Shown: positions 43,203-51,609 of the stretch, one piece after another | Numbering within the stretch: position 1 is the stretch's first letter | Layout of the letters: every line of letters starts with the position of its first letter | Assembly: GCA_029432815.1 (NCBI GenBank) | Contig: JAROBA010000003.1 | Location: 124,001 to 188,000 of the forward strand | Reading direction: 5' to 3' | Length of the DNA: 64,000 nucleotides | DNA from: Pontiellaceae bacterium B1224 | Lineage (GTDB): Bacteria; Verrucomicrobiota; Kiritimatiellia; Kiritimatiellales; Pontiellaceae | Program-made: the position numbers and the translations under genes | The notes under the pieces: generated by a model | What the model was told of the DNA's origin: nothing | The model's database searches: none | The model's input: the letters and a program-made list of their open reading frames with translations, nothing else

Positions 43203-44843
43203 ATGGTTTTACGAATATCAGTTATTTCGGGAGGGGCAGCGGTTGTGCTGTTGTTGTCTTCCTGCACCAAGATTGGAAATTATGCCGAGAGGAAAGCCGA
43301 CGCCGCTGCTTATGGAAATATTCGCGGTGCGCAGCTTTCCGGGATGGGCGAATCGGATCCTTTTACGATTGATGATGAAGAGCATGAACGCATTCGGGAA
43401 CTGCTTGCTGCTGATAAGGACCGAACCGATGTCGAGAAGCTTTCGCTGTCGGAAACGCTGGCGATTGCGATGGTCAACAGCCGGGACTATCAATATCGAA
43501 AAGAGACACTCTTTCTTCTTGCGTTAAGTCTGTCTGAAATTCAAAAGGATTTTAACTGGAACTATGCCGCTTCGGCAGATGCATCAACGGGCTACGAGAC
43601 CTTTAAAGATGGAACTGCCGAAACCTTCGGGGATCAAGGAATCGATTCGACCCTCGCCGCCAGTGTAGGCCGCACCCTGGCCAGCGGGGCCCGAGTTTCG
43701 CTGAGTTTTACTCAGAATTATATTAACCTGCTGTCCGATCCGGATTCATCGGGCTCCAACAATGGCCTCTCATTCAATATCGTCCAGCCACTGCTGAATG
43801 GATTCGGTCCGTTGGTCACCATGGAACCGCTGAAACAGGCCGAACGGGACATGGTTTATGCCGTGCGCGATTTTAAACGCTATCAGCAGGATTTTGTGAT
43901 CGATATTTCCTCGGAGTATTATTCCACGCTGAGTGCGCGGGATCAGCTCTTTAACGAGCGGAGAAACTACGAATCATCTATTGCGAACCGGGAGCAGACA
44001 GAATCCTATGCCAAAGCCGGGCGCATTGCCGACTTTCAGGCTGCACAGGCGAGACAGAGCGAACTGAATGCCGCCGACAGCTGGTCGGTTGCACTGGCCA
44101 GCTATGAACAGGCGCTGGATGATTTTCGCTATACGTTAGGATTGCCGATTGATTTGAAAGTGGAACCGAACCCGGCTGAACTGGAACTATTGGCTTCGAA
44201 GGGATTGGTGGAGCTGGATATTACGTTGGAGGAAGCACTGACGAGTGCCGTTTCGAACCGATTGGATTTGATTAATCTTCGACAACAGGTTGAGGATAGT
44301 GAGCGACAGGTGGAAATTGCGCGGCGAAATTTTCTCCCGAACCTGGATGTGGATTATAACATTTCGAAAAGTTTCGAGAGTGAATCCGGAGAAGATGTGG
44401 AGCAGGATCTGGCCGTTCGTCTTAACCTGCCGTTCGACTGGACTGAGAAGCGAAATGATTACCGTAAAGCGCAGATCTCGCTCGATCGTGAGGTACGTTC
44501 GCTGGAGCAGGATACGGATGGGGTTCGGCTGGAAGTGCGCGATCTGTGGCGAAAACTGGGGCGAAACCGTTCCGTTTATAATAACCGCTTGCTGAGTGTG
44601 AAACTGTCGGAACGGCAGGTGGAGAACACTAAGCTGCTGCTTCAGCAGGGCAAGGCACTCACGCGGGATGTGCTGGATGCAGAAGAAGCGCTGCTCAGCT
44701 CCCGTAATCAGGCGACCGAGGCGTTGGTGGACTACACGATCAATCGCCTGCGTTTCTGGAACGCAATTGAACGATTTGAAATAGACCCTAAAGGAATGTG
44801 GTATGAGCAAGTTGAATCTGAAGAAGCTGTGGCAGCGCCGTAG
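43203..44843 (+). CDS. TolC-like outer-membrane efflux lipoprotein
   Basis: About 546 residues from the ATG at 43203, immediately after AAGGAAG. A lipoprotein signal (VVLLLSSC, Cys21) is followed by the two-fold repeated alpha-helical OEP structure (LNAADSWSVALASYEQALDDFRY, ...RLDLINLRQQVEDSERQVEIARRNFLPNLDVDYN). It would form the outer-membrane channel of the exporter whose adaptor, ATPase and permease are the next three genes. The 3' end overlaps the adaptor start by 41 nt. Confidence 0.9.
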   Translation: MVLRISVISGGAAVVLLLSSCTKIGNYAERKADAAAYGNIRGAQLSGMGESDPFTIDDEEHERIRELLAADKDRTDVEKLSLSETLAIAMVNSRDYQYRKETLFLLALSLSEIQKDFNWNYAASADASTGYETFKDGTAETFGDQGIDSTLAASVGRTLASGARVSLSFTQNYINLLSDPDSSGSNNGLSFNIVQPLLNGFGPLVTMEPLKQAERDMVYAVRDFKRYQQDFVIDISSEYYSTLSARDQLFNERRNYESSIANREQTESYAKAGRIADFQAAQARQSELNAADSWSVALASYEQALDDFRYTLGLPIDLKVEPNPAELELLASKGLVELDITLEEALTSAVSNRLDLINLRQQVEDSERQVEIARRNFLPNLDVDYNISKSFESESGEDVEQDLAVRLNLPFDWTEKRNDYRKAQISLDREVRSLEQDTDGVRLEVRDLWRKLGRNRSVYNNRLLSVKLSERQVENTKLLLQQGKALTRDVLDAEEALLSSRNQATEALVDYTINRLRFWNAIERFEIDPKGMWYEQVESEEAVAAP

Positions 44844-46347
44844 CGGTAAAATCATTCTCATAAGCGCGCTGGTAATCATTCTGGTTCTGGTGTTGAAGCC
44901 GGGGAAGGATGACCTGAAGGTTGATCTTGAAAAAGTTCAGCTGTGCCGTGTGCAGCGTGGTGATCTGGTGGTGAGTATTCTGCAGTCGGGCGAACTGATG
45001 GCTAAAAGCAGCCGCGATATTTTGAATGAAGCCTATCCGAATGCAAAAATCACTTCGATTGTTGAAGATGGTACGACAGTCACGAACGGCCAGCTGCTCT
45101 TTGAACTGGAGTCCAGTCAGCTGATGGAGCGATTTCTGGATCAGCAATCCGATGTGGCGGAAGCGGAGGCCAGTCTGAAACTTGCTGTGGAAAACCTGGA
45201 AATTGCCACCTTGAAGGGCGCAACGGATATTGAAACTGCCAAGCTCAAAGTGGAACTGGCGCGTCTGGACCTTAAAAAGTATGATGAGGTTGAATATGAC
45301 CAGATGGTCGATAAGGCGCAGTCGGAAATCTATCTGGCGGAGCAGGAACTTAAAAAGGCGCGCAGTGAACTGGAGGGAACCCAGGAACTGTTTGATAAGG
45401 GCTATTCGAACCGTCAGGAACTGGAAGCCGATCAGCTGAGTGTTGAACGCAGTGAAATTGAGGTGAAAAATAAAACCACCGATCTGAATATCCTGAAGGA
45501 ATACACCCACACAAAAAGCATCATGGAACTCAATAATTCGGTGTCGAATGCGGTGTCGGCGCTGGAGCGTCTTAAAAAAACCATTTCAGCCGATCTGCAG
45601 AGTAAGGAGGCCAGTATTGAGTCGAAGAAGACGCGTCTGGAAATTGAAAGAAATCAGCTGATGACCAAAGAGCAGGAGTTTGCCAATACAAAGGTCTATG
45701 CTGATTTTGAAGGACAGGTTTTCTATCCGCAGGATCGCCGGCAGGAAAAAATTGAAAAGGGAGCCACCGTGAATATGCGGCAGCGCATCCTCTCGTTTCC
45801 GGATTTGAGTGCGTGGGATTTAAAAGTCGGAATTCCGGAAGCCATGATTGATAAGGTTTCGCTGGGGCAGGAAGCTGTGGCCACTCTGGATGCCGTGCCG
45901 GGGCTGGTTTTGAGCGGCCGGGTTGAAAAGGTCAGCGCCGTACCTGATTCGCAGAACTGGTTCAGCTCCGGTGTGAAAACCTATACCATTATGGTTAGTG
46001 TTGAGACTGTTTCGGAGGGTCAGCTGAAGCCCGGTATGTCGGCCACCGTTGAAATTGTGACGGATCAGCTGCGGGATGTGCTCTATGTGCCGATTCAGTC
46101 CGTGGTTTCGAGCGATGGTAAGCACTATGTCTACGTCGTGAACCGGGGGAAGAAAGAACTGCGTGATATTGAAATCGGGAAATTCAATACCCATTCGATC
46201 GAAATTATTTCGGGGCTGGAGGAGGACGAGGAACTGCTGCTGTATGCGGAAGTTGAACTCGAAGCGGATGCTAAGTTGAAGAAAAGCCCGCTGGCCGAAG
46301 AGTCTAAGCCTCAGGAAGAGAAGCAGGATAGCAAGGGCGACGAATGA
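44803..46347 (+). CDS. MacA-like periplasmic adaptor (HlyD family)
   Basis: 514 residues. A cytoplasmic N-terminus and one membrane helix (IILISALVIILVLVLKPG) are followed by a biotinyl-lipoyl-like domain, a long coiled coil (roughly residues 110-290, for example SEIYLAEQELKKARSELEGT), and beta-barrel domains (KPGMSATVEIVTD). It would bridge the inner-membrane ABC transporter to the TolC-like channel. The hairpin is longer than usual. A charged C-terminal tail (KSPLAEESKPQEEKQDSKGD) has no clear role. Its stop overlaps the ATPase ATG (ATGA). Confidence 0.9.
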   Translation: MSKLNLKKLWQRRSGKIILISALVIILVLVLKPGKDDLKVDLEKVQLCRVQRGDLVVSILQSGELMAKSSRDILNEAYPNAKITSIVEDGTTVTNGQLLFELESSQLMERFLDQQSDVAEAEASLKLAVENLEIATLKGATDIETAKLKVELARLDLKKYDEVEYDQMVDKAQSEIYLAEQELKKARSELEGTQELFDKGYSNRQELEADQLSVERSEIEVKNKTTDLNILKEYTHTKSIMELNNSVSNAVSALERLKKTISADLQSKEASIESKKTRLEIERNQLMTKEQEFANTKVYADFEGQVFYPQDRRQEKIEKGATVNMRQRILSFPDLSAWDLKVGIPEAMIDKVSLGQEAVATLDAVPGLVLSGRVEKVSAVPDSQNWFSSGVKTYTIMVSVETVSEGQLKPGMSATVEIVTDQLRDVLYVPIQSVVSSDGKHYVYVVNRGKKELRDIEIGKFNTHSIEIISGLEEDEELLLYAEVELEADAKLKKSPLAEESKPQEEKQDSKGDE

Positions 46348-47045
46348 GTGAAGCAATCGTCGAACTGAAAGGCGCTGTAAAAGAATACGTCAACGGGTCA
46401 TTGCGCGTCACGGCCATGCGCGGGATTGATTTGCGAATCGATCGCGGTGAATATGCGGTGATCATGGGATCCTCCGGTTCCGGTAAATCAACCTGCCTGA
46501 ATATACTGGGGTGTCTGGACCGGCTATCGACCGGAACCTATCTGCTCGGCGGCGACGATGTTTCCAATCTGACGGATGACCAGCTCTCTGAAATACGCTC
46601 AAAACGGCTGGGTTTCATTTTTCAGTCGTACAATCTGATTCCACAGTTGAACGTACTGGAAAATATTGAAGTGCCCCTGTTCTATCAGGGCGTGCCGGAA
46701 TCGGAAGCGCGGAAAACTGCACAACAGCTCGCCAAACGTATGGGGTTGTCGGCCCGCCTGAAACACAAGCCGATGGAGCTGTCGGGTGGGCAGCAGCAGC
46801 GCGTGGCCATTGCGCGTTCGTTGGTTTGCGATCCGATTCTGATGCTGGCCGATGAACCGACCGGAAATCTGGATTCGAAAACCGGGTATGAAATTCTGGA
46901 GCTGATTGATGAGCTGCATGCGGAAGGAAAAACCATTGTGATGGTGACGCATGATGATGATATTGCGCATAGAGCGCAGCGCGTTGTCACATTCCGCGAC
47001 GGCGATATTATTTCCAATGATTGGAAGGGAGCCCCCAAGGTATGA
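46344..47045 (+). CDS. MacB/LolD-type ABC transporter ATPase
   Basis: 233 residues. Walker A GSSGSGKSTCLNILG, Q-loop in FIFQSYNLIPQLNVLENIEV, signature LSGGQQQRVAIARSL and Walker B LMLADEPTGNLDS are complete. It belongs to the MacB/LolD/FtsE subgroup that powers mechanotransmission rather than classical transport. The last residues (IISNDWKGAPKV) are encoded by an exact palindrome (47012-47026) and form a tail just before the overlapping permease start. Confidence 0.93.
   Translation: MSEAIVELKGAVKEYVNGSLRVTAMRGIDLRIDRGEYAVIMGSSGSGKSTCLNILGCLDRLSTGTYLLGGDDVSNLTDDQLSEIRSKRLGFIFQSYNLIPQLNVLENIEVPLFYQGVPESEARKTAQQLAKRMGLSARLKHKPMELSGGQQQRVAIARSLVCDPILMLADEPTGNLDSKTGYEILELIDELHAEGKTIVMVTHDDDIAHRAQRVVTFRDGDIISNDWKGAPKV
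47012..47026. repeat. Palindrome TTCCAATGATTGGAA
   Basis: At the 3' end of the ABC ATPase gene; S-N-D-W-K. Confidence 0.9.
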
Positions 47046-48322
47046 GTTCGATGCGCCCAGAGCGAATGGTGAAACTGGCGGTTAAAAATCTGGGCCAGTA
47101 TAAACTGCGAGCCGGTCTGACGATGCTCGGTATCATTTTCGGGGTTTCTTCCGTGGTGGCGATGCTTAGTGTAGGCGAGGGGGCCAATCAGGAAATTCAG
47201 GAAAAAATTCAGCGCATGGGCAGTCAGAATATTCTGATTAAAAGTGTCAAGGTGATGAATGATGAAGACTCCGGCGCCAATCGTAACTTTATCGCGTCCT
47301 ACGGACTGACCTATGACGACGCAGCGGATATGGCGCGCTTCGTTCCGAATCTGGAATCAAGCACCCCCATCAAACGATTGAGTTACAATGTTCAGTTTAA
47401 GGCACGTCGATTGCAGACCGATGTGGTGGCAACGGTGCCCTGGTTTCTGCGAGTGCAGAATTATCGAATGGTGCGGGGCCGTTTCCTCACAAGCGCCGAT
47501 ATGGATTTTGGAACGCCGGTCTGTGTGATCGGCACGCGTCTGGCACGCACGTTGTTTGCCGGGTTCGATCCGATCGGGCAGACATTAACCATTGATCGCG
47601 ATGCTTATACCGTGGTGGGCATCATCGGCGACATTGCACAGAGCGAACTGCCCCCGCAAAATGAACTGTGGCTGGAAGGCGAAAACCAGACGGTGTATAT
47701 CCCGCTTCGAACCTATATTCAAAAACGCGGCGATTTTTTTACGCAATGGTCGGAGGGCGGCGGTACCTTTGAAAAAATTGAACTCTATGAACTGATTCTG
47801 AGCATTGATGAACAGGAAAATGTGGTTCGAGCGGTGGATGCTGTTCGCCGGGTGCTGCAGAAAAATCATAAGAAAGAAGACTACAGCATTGTGGTGCCGC
47901 TGGAGCTGATTCGTCAGGCGCGCGAAACCCGGCGCTTGTTCAACATTGTGTTGGGGGCCATTGCCGCGATCTCGCTGATTGTGGGCGGGATCGGGATTAT
48001 GAACATTATGCTGGCGACGGTCAGTGAGCGAACCCGGGAAATCGGAATCAGGCGCGCACTCGGTGCCCGCCGGACGGACATCGTGCTGCAGTTCCTGATG
48101 GAGACGTTGATTCTTTCAATTTCCGGCGGCGTGATAGGGCTTGGTGTCGGAGCTCTGATTCCATGGGTGATTACCAAGGCAACGGATGTTCAAACGGTCC
48201 GGACTTTCTCAGCATTTGCCGTGGCCTTCACAGTGTCGGTTACGGTGTCGGTGGTGTTCGGGATTTATCCTGCGCGCCGGGCGGCCATGATGGATCCGAT
48301 CGATGCCCTGCGCCATGAATAA
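47042..48322 (+). CDS. MacB/FtsX-type ABC transporter permease
   Basis: About 426 residues from the ATG at 47042, which overlaps the ATPase stop (ATGA). It has the MacB plan: an N-terminal membrane helix (AGLTMLGIIFGVSSVVAMLS), a large periplasmic domain and a C-terminal FtsX domain with three helices, including LIVGGIGIMNIMLATVSERTREIGIRR in two overlapping parts. With the preceding three genes it forms a tripartite exporter, perhaps for a lipoprotein, peptide or macrolide-like substrate. Confidence 0.92.
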   Translation: MSSMRPERMVKLAVKNLGQYKLRAGLTMLGIIFGVSSVVAMLSVGEGANQEIQEKIQRMGSQNILIKSVKVMNDEDSGANRNFIASYGLTYDDAADMARFVPNLESSTPIKRLSYNVQFKARRLQTDVVATVPWFLRVQNYRMVRGRFLTSADMDFGTPVCVIGTRLARTLFAGFDPIGQTLTIDRDAYTVVGIIGDIAQSELPPQNELWLEGENQTVYIPLRTYIQKRGDFFTQWSEGGGTFEKIELYELILSIDEQENVVRAVDAVRRVLQKNHKKEDYSIVVPLELIRQARETRRLFNIVLGAIAAISLIVGGIGIMNIMLATVSERTREIGIRRALGARRTDIVLQFLMETLILSISGGVIGLGVGALIPWVITKATDVQTVRTFSAFAVAFTVSVTVSVVFGIYPARRAAMMDPIDALRHE

Positions 48323-50515
48323 TCAGAAGGTGTTTCCGATTGAAAGGTAAACGTGGGGGTCGCTGACTTCCTCCGCCTTGCCGATTCCCACGATGATCCG
48401 CCCGATGATGGTATCGGCCCCTAAACCTGCCAATGCTCCGATGTTTGTGTTCTTCACGCTGATGTCGTCGGAGTCCTGCCAGACATTTCCGACATCCATT
48501 CGGAGAATGGCAAAAACACCATCTCCATATGTCGGCGGGAGTCGCATCATGCGATAGCGATAGCCCAGACTGACGAGGCCGTAATAGTTTCCAAAAAGCT
48601 GATAGGGCGCATAGCCTGCAAAATTATCCATGCCGCCGAGGTGAAAAGTGGCGTAGAAGGGGAGGTCGGTGCCTAAACTGCTTCCCGCAGAAAATGTGGG
48701 GGTGAAGGTGTGGCGCCCGAACGTGAGCGGAGCGGTTGCGCCGAAGTCGATCCGGCTGAAGGTTTGGTCTGAACCCAGTTCTTCTCTTGTGAAAAATCCG
48801 TTAAACGCTACTTCATATCCTTTGGTCGGAAAATACGGATCATTCAATTGATTCAACCGCACCTGCGTGGTGATACCAACGACGGTGTCATCCACTTCTG
48901 GAAGCGCAATGATTCCTGAATTTCCGGAGTCCCAGACGTGTCCGCCCTGGATGCCGATCCGTACTTCTCCGTATTCGAATGCGCTGATTCCTGCATCCAG
49001 TCGGCCGATAATGCTGTCCTGATCTACTTCCGCAACAATGTTGTTGTCGCTGTAAATGTTGATCAGGTCATCGGAAAGTTCGATGGCCGGCGCGATGAAG
49101 AACCGTCCTCCACGGGATAGTGGTTGATACCATTCTGCCCCAACACCGCGAACCAATCCGCCTCCTTCAATTTCGAATCGTATTTCGCCGCCGTATGCAT
49201 TCAGCTGTGTGTGGGTATAATCCAGCAGCATAGCCCAGAGCAGAGAGGTTTCGCTGGAGGTTTCCAGTTTCATACCGAAGTGCAGATAGGCCGGACCCCA
49301 GAATTTATCGATCGCGTCGTACGTCAGATCATACCCTTCTCCATTGGGTTTCAGTTCGTAACTGACGGTCTGAAAAAGTTCCATGCCGTATATTCGGCTG
49401 ACATCGTCGTAGACGGTATTTAAATCGATGGGGCCTTCTGTACTTTGAATGCGGTAGCGAATACGTGCATCCGGCACCGTTTTATTTCCGGCAACCTGAA
49501 TGGATTTTATCTCAATTTCCGTCTTCCGGACGCGTCGTTGTTTTTTTAGGTAGGTCTGGAAGTCGGCCTCACTCACGGAAAGGGTTTCAAGTTGCTTCGC
49601 TTTTTTCTTCGCCGCCTCAAGACCAACGGGAATAATCTCCGCGACCATCTGAAAGGCACCGGCGGAAAATTCGACCAGATCCGGTTCAATCACGAGGTCG
49701 GACGACTCCAGTTGCCGTTCCTGTTCCGGACGTTTCATGAGCGTATACGTGCGTCCGAGCACGCTGCCGAGCGACTGAAAGTCGCTCTGCTGGCTGAGTT
49801 CGGCCGCAGAGGCCCCGACATCGACTGCAATAATATAGTCGGCCCCCATATTCCGGACGACATCCACTGGAATATTATCAAGGATTCCGCCATCAACATA
49901 AACACAGCCATCCATACGAACCGGCGTAAAGACGCCCGGCACCGCCATGCTGGCCCGCATGGCTCGCGCCAGACTGCCACTTTTCAATACCACCGATTCG
50001 CCTTTCAGCAGGTCGGTGGCCACGGCGCGGTAGGGAATGTTTAAATCATCAAAATCGGTGATGCCGGCGCTGTTGAGTGAAAAGTTTTCGAGCACATTAT
50101 TCAATTTCTGGCCATAGGACATGCCGGGTGGAAACAGGAATTTCAAATGGTTGAACCCAACTTCCAGACCCAAATAGCGTTTATAGTCCTGCTTTCTGCG
50201 GTAGACCATGTACTGCATTTGAGAGCCGTCTTTGAGAACGTCCCACCAGTTGAGCGAGGTGAATTGCTTTTCAATTTCATCCGGCGACATTCCGGAAGCA
50301 TACATGCCGGCAACGATGGCTCCCATGCTGGTGCCTCCGATATAATCGATGGGAATCTGCTGTTCCTCAAGCTCTTTCAGTACACCGATATGAGCAAAGC
50401 CCAGTGCGCCGCCGCCGCCGAGTACCAAACCGATTTTCGGCCGCTCCTCTTCCGTGGAACTCGCTGATGCCGTGATGACGATGCAGAAAACTGAAATGAA
50501 TACGCGCTTTATCAT
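48323..50515 (-). CDS. Patatin phospholipase with POTRA and outer-membrane barrel (type Vd / PlpD-like)
   Basis: 730 residues. A signal peptide (VFISVFCIVITASA) is followed by the patatin domain: oxyanion loop GLVLGGGGALGFAHIG, Ser63 in GGTSMGAI and Asp208 in YVDGGILDNIPVDV complete the catalytic dyad. From about residue 330 come a POTRA-like segment and a surface-antigen barrel ending in the aromatic terminus of a final strand (SIGNTF). This is the architecture of type Vd secretion, where the barrel exports or anchors the lipase. The gene meets the permease gene convergently with no intervening bases. Confidence 0.9.
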   Translation of the reverse strand: MIKRVFISVFCIVITASASSTEEERPKIGLVLGGGGALGFAHIGVLKELEEQQIPIDYIGGTSMGAIVAGMYASGMSPDEIEKQFTSLNWWDVLKDGSQMQYMVYRRKQDYKRYLGLEVGFNHLKFLFPPGMSYGQKLNNVLENFSLNSAGITDFDDLNIPYRAVATDLLKGESVVLKSGSLARAMRASMAVPGVFTPVRMDGCVYVDGGILDNIPVDVVRNMGADYIIAVDVGASAAELSQQSDFQSLGSVLGRTYTLMKRPEQERQLESSDLVIEPDLVEFSAGAFQMVAEIIPVGLEAAKKKAKQLETLSVSEADFQTYLKKQRRVRKTEIEIKSIQVAGNKTVPDARIRYRIQSTEGPIDLNTVYDDVSRIYGMELFQTVSYELKPNGEGYDLTYDAIDKFWGPAYLHFGMKLETSSETSLLWAMLLDYTHTQLNAYGGEIRFEIEGGGLVRGVGAEWYQPLSRGGRFFIAPAIELSDDLINIYSDNNIVAEVDQDSIIGRLDAGISAFEYGEVRIGIQGGHVWDSGNSGIIALPEVDDTVVGITTQVRLNQLNDPYFPTKGYEVAFNGFFTREELGSDQTFSRIDFGATAPLTFGRHTFTPTFSAGSSLGTDLPFYATFHLGGMDNFAGYAPYQLFGNYYGLVSLGYRYRMMRLPPTYGDGVFAILRMDVGNVWQDSDDISVKNTNIGALAGLGADTIIGRIIVGIGKAEEVSDPHVYLSIGNTF

Positions 50516-50595
50516 CGTTGTTTAATATCAGCGCAATCTTGAGGTATCGAGTTTTTTAGGCTGATAAATGGAGCCGCCTTCGCTACCTTTATTTC

Positions 50596-51495
50596 ATGTC
50601 GACACTAGGTGAAATAGGAGAGCACGAAACGATCAAACGCATTCTTCCAATGCTTGGAACTCATGCGGACCTTGCCGTCGGGCCAGGTGATGATTGCGCG
50701 GTATGCCGCATGGCAGGAACGGGGAACGATCAGGTGTTTACCACCGACCCGATTATTGAAGGCGTGCATTTCCAATCTTTGGAAAAACCCGAACGGGTGG
50801 GGAATAAAGCCGTGGGCCGCGTGCTGAGTGATATTGCGGCCATGGGGGCGCAGCCGCAGTGGATCCTCGTGAATGTCGTCGCTCCTCCAGAACTCGATTT
50901 CCAATATCTGGAAAAAATCTATCAGGGCATGAATGCATTGTGTGCAACATTCGGGGCAATCATCATTGGTGGCGATGTGGCCAAAGGCCCGGTGCTTGAG
51001 CTGCATGTTTTCGGAACCGGCCTGCAGCCCGCCGGAACCGCGCTGCTTCGTTCCGGGGGTGAGATCGGCGATTCTGTTCTGGTGACAGGGCCGCTTGGTA
51101 ACAGCTTGGCTTCGGGGCACCATCTCGATTTTGTGCCACGAGTGGAGGAGGGCATCTTTCTCCGCGAAACAGGACTGGTTCATTCAATGATGGATTTGAG
51201 TGACGGGCTGGCCACGGATCTTCGGCACATACTGAAACAAAGCGGTGTGGGCGCAACGCTGAAAAGCAGTGCGATTCCAAGGCTTGGAACTGTGGAGCAG
51301 GCCCTTTTTGATGGAGAGGATTTTGAACTCCTTTTAACGGCGTCCCCCGAAAATACAGTTAAACTCCAGCAGGACTGGGGCACCCGTTTCGGCTCCGAAC
51401 TTCCAGTCATTGGAACGTTGACGTCTGCCCGGGGAGAGCTGGAGGTGGATGGGCGGGAACTGGCATCAAAAGCTTTTGAGCACTTTTCTTCCTGA
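50596..51495 (+). CDS. thiL: Thiamine-monophosphate kinase
   Basis: 299 residues. Makes thiamine diphosphate from thiamine monophosphate and ATP, the last step of the pathway. Family motifs: GEIGEHETIKRIL at the N-terminus, VGPGDDCAV, TTDPIIEGVHF and MMDLSDGLATDLRHI. Downstream residues DGEDFELLLTASPE are the conserved ThiL C-terminal motif. Five exact palindromes are translated within its 900 nt (50645, 50770, 50899, 51275, 51401) and another lies 24 nt after the stop, the densest cluster in the window. Confidence 0.92.
   Translation: MSTLGEIGEHETIKRILPMLGTHADLAVGPGDDCAVCRMAGTGNDQVFTTDPIIEGVHFQSLEKPERVGNKAVGRVLSDIAAMGAQPQWILVNVVAPPELDFQYLEKIYQGMNALCATFGAIIIGGDVAKGPVLELHVFGTGLQPAGTALLRSGGEIGDSVLVTGPLGNSLASGHHLDFVPRVEEGIFLRETGLVHSMMDLSDGLATDLRHILKQSGVGATLKSSAIPRLGTVEQALFDGEDFELLLTASPENTVKLQQDWGTRFGSELPVIGTLTSARGELEVDGRELASKAFEHFSS
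50645..50659. repeat. Palindrome TTCCAATGCTTGGAA
   Basis: In thiL; P-M-L-G. Confidence 0.9.
50770..50784. repeat. Palindrome TTCCAATCTTTGGAA
   Basis: In thiL; F-Q-S-L-E. Confidence 0.9.
50899..50913. repeat. Palindrome TTCCAATATCTGGAA
   Basis: In thiL; F-Q-Y-L-E. Confidence 0.9.
51275..51289. repeat. Palindrome TTCCAAGGCTTGGAA
   Basis: In thiL; P-R-L-G. Confidence 0.9.
51401..51415. repeat. Palindrome TTCCAGTCATTGGAA
   Basis: In thiL; P-V-I-G. Confidence 0.9.
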
Positions 51496-51518
51496 ATGCG
51501 GCGTTTATTGATCCTTTT

Positions 51519-51533
51519 TTCCAATGGTTGGAA
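51519..51533. repeat. Palindrome TTCCAATGGTTGGAA
   Basis: Intergenic, 24 nt after the thiL stop, preceded by a T-run. Confidence 0.9.
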
Positions 51534-51609
51534 ACTTGTATTCCCTTTTGTTTCATGGATACTTACGACCTCATTTTGTAATCACTAATTTTGAAGCACT
51601 GGAGCAGTA

